A DNA stretch of 64,000 nucleotides from JAYPEY01 sp964519245. Lineage in GTDB: Bacteria; Verrucomicrobiota; Verrucomicrobiia; Limisphaerales; JAYPEY01. Positions 62,881 through 64,000 of this stretch are shown here, in pieces (the stretch's first letter is position 1; every line of letters starts with the position of its first letter). The notes beneath the pieces are model-generated. The model was not told the DNA's origin, did no database searches, and worked only from the letters and a program-made list of their open reading frames with translations. The position numbers and the translations under genes were made by a program. The stretch lies in contig CAZFLK010000008.1 in assembly GCA_964519245.1 (NCBI GenBank), forward strand, positions 1-64,000, written 5' to 3'.

Positions 62881-63522
62881 CTATTTCTTGTCGGAATCCG
62901 GGCTCTGACCGGACTCCGGCGCCGCGATTTCGGTGCGGGACTTCACCACCTCATCGACGAGGCCGTATTCCTTGGCTTCCTCGGCGGACATGAAATTGTC
63001 GCGGTCGCAATCCTGCTCGACCTTCTCCACGGGCTGACCGGTATGCAGTGAGAGGATGCTGTTCAGGCGCTGCTTGAGTTTGAGCATGTAGTTGACGCGA
63101 ATTTCGACGTCGCTGGCCTGACCTTCGGCGCCGCCGAGCACCTGGTGGATCATGACGTCGGCATTCGGCAGGGCGAAACGCTTGCCTTTGGCGCCGCCGG
63201 AGAGCAGCACCGCCCCCATGCTGGCGGCCTGGCCAATGCAGTAGGTGTTCACGTCGCAGGTCAGGAACTGCATGGTGTCGTAGATGGCGAGGCCGGAGGT
63301 CACGCTGCCGCCCGGGGAATTGATGTAGAGATGCACGTCCTTCTTGGGATCGTTCATCTGCAGGAACAGGAGCTGGGCGATGATGACGTTCGCCACGGTG
63401 TCGTTGACCGGCGTGCCCAGGAAGACGATGCGATCGATGAGCAGGCGCGAATAGATGTCGTGCATGCGCTCGCCGCGGCCGGTTTGCTCAATGACGGTGG
63501 GAATGGGAATATAGTTGTTCAT
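62881..63522 (-). CDS. clpP: ATP-dependent Clp protease proteolytic subunit ClpP
   Basis: A 213 aa serine protease that assembles into two heptamer rings. The triad is Ser101 (GQAASMGAVLL), His126 (VMIHQVLGG) and Asp175 (DRDNFMSAEEA). The leading MNNYIPIPTVIEQTGRGER is the usual start without signal. Trigger factor, often just upstream in other bacteria, is absent from the 478 bases before the window edge. It leads the clpP-clpX transcript. Confidence 0.97.
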   Translation of the reverse strand: MNNYIPIPTVIEQTGRGERMHDIYSRLLIDRIVFLGTPVNDTVANVIIAQLLFLQMNDPKKDVHLYINSPGGSVTSGLAIYDTMQFLTCDVNTYCIGQAASMGAVLLSGGAKGKRFALPNADVMIHQVLGGAEGQASDVEIRVNYMLKLKQRLNSILSLHTGQPVEKVEQDCDRDNFMSAEEAKEYGLVDEVVKSRTEIAAPESGQSPDSDKK

Positions 63523-63554
63523 GCTTTGAAGATCTCGTTTCAGAACGGGCGGGC

Positions 63555-63583
63555 AAACTAACCAAGGGGGTTGGGGGCGTCAA
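63555..63583 (-). promoter_or_regulatory. Candidate clpP promoter
   Basis: On the minus strand TTGACG (63578-63583) and TAGTTT (63555-63560) stand 17 bases apart, upstream of the clpP start at 63522. The -35 lies inside the hairpin GGGGGCG-tcaag-CGCCCCC (63573-63591). Confidence 0.4.
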
Positions 63584-63591
63584 GCGCCCCC

Positions 63592-64000
63592 GAAGCCGTC
63601 CCGCATTCCGGGGATATCGGGGAAAGTCGAAGGAGGGAGGAATGCGCCGTAGGGACCACAAGCCGGCAACCGGCGGCAGAGGCTCACAGTTCTTTGAGCT
63701 CGTGTCGCTGCCCGGTGGTTCCAGCGGGGCGGCGGCGACTTGCGCCGAGCGCCCCGCCTTTGATTGCCCCTGCGGAACGGGTCTGACACGCCGCCGCGGG
63801 GTTGAAACTGCGCGAAGCGCGGTTGGGTCCCGCCTTCGCGACGACCGGCAGCGCCATGGGAATCGGATGCCCTGGCGACGATGGATTTGACATCCCGGAA
63901 GCGGCGTGACAACGCTTGCACCCGCGTTACACACGACTGACCAGCGACGGCCAGCCTCCGGACGCGAATCCAACTTGGGCAGGCGTTGTGAATCACTCCA
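63592..64000. other. No gene recognised
   Basis: Open frames here (for example minus 63580-63996) are arginine- and proline-rich, lack family likeness and have no start context, so I see only intergenic sequence running off the right edge. Confidence 0.4.

Noticed and set aside
63580..63996. Minus-strand frame upstream of clpP as possible trigger factor
   Set aside because: Arg/Pro-rich with no trigger-factor likeness and far too short.

Overview
The window is a 64 kb, GC-rich chromosomal stretch most like a Verrucomicrobiota (PVC superphylum) genome. The lineage call rests on gene content: four secreted S1 sulfatases, DUF1592/DUF1552-type and cytochrome-domain exported proteins, a verrucomicrobial-style ECF sigma factor with a FecR-like partner, a bacterial deoxyhypusine synthase-like protein, and many intergenic palindromes. 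No marker allows a finer placement. No rRNA, tRNA, CRISPR array, insertion sequence or phage was recognised.

Layout. 0-11.7 kb: UvrA-family ATPase, a secreted sulfatase, a secreted alpha/beta hydrolase, a zinc M16 protease with its non-catalytic partner, a deoxyhypusine synthase-like enzyme, and a NagB-type deaminase. 11.8-15.1 kb: a sulfatase with altered active-site motifs, a MoxR ATPase overlapping a SAM methyltransferase. 15.3-22.7 kb: ECF sigma factor, FecR-like membrane protein, stand-alone LuxR-type HTH protein, an exported cytochrome c/cupredoxin fusion, then an overlapping DUF1592-type/DUF1552 pair. 22.9-38.7 kb: a mostly co-directional set of exported proteins: PQQ-type propeller, sulfatase, heme-motif lyase-type propeller, coiled-coil protein, a giant propeller/diheme/ankyrin fusion, an iduronate-2-sulfatase-like protein, a DUF3604 protein and an anchored helical-repeat protein. 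39-48 kb: an RND efflux system (lipoprotein adaptor and two pumps) with a ParE-type toxin-antitoxin pair between the pump genes. 48-54.4 kb: a lone DUF1552 protein, sialidase-like propeller, membrane SGNH protein, and an SDR plus Gfo/Idh/MocA pair. 54.4-63.5 kb: a YlbF-family protein, then a minus-strand housekeeping run with DUF900 hydrolase, YycJ-like MBL protein, lnt, aminotransferase, clpX and clpP.

How it fits together. Most products are exported by Sec, Tat or lipoprotein signals and suit degradation of sulfated glycans with linked redox proteins at the cell envelope; the sigma/FecR/HTH genes sit directly before the first redox genes and may control them. This is inference from order and family.

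The most interesting signals are: (1) a C-terminal module of about 70 residues shared by three otherwise unrelated exported proteins at 22.96-29.04 kb (PQQ propeller, sulfatase, lyase-type propeller), which looks like an undescribed sorting or docking tag; (2) intergenic palindromes whose ends read GGAGCGC...GCGCTCC but whose cores differ, two of which are translated as the start of a signal peptide; (3) a sulfatase that departs from consensus at three catalytic motifs; (4) multi-domain heme/copper/propeller/ankyrin fusions; (5) an RND pump with a large extra membrane insert; (6) one intact and one broken toxin-antitoxin locus.
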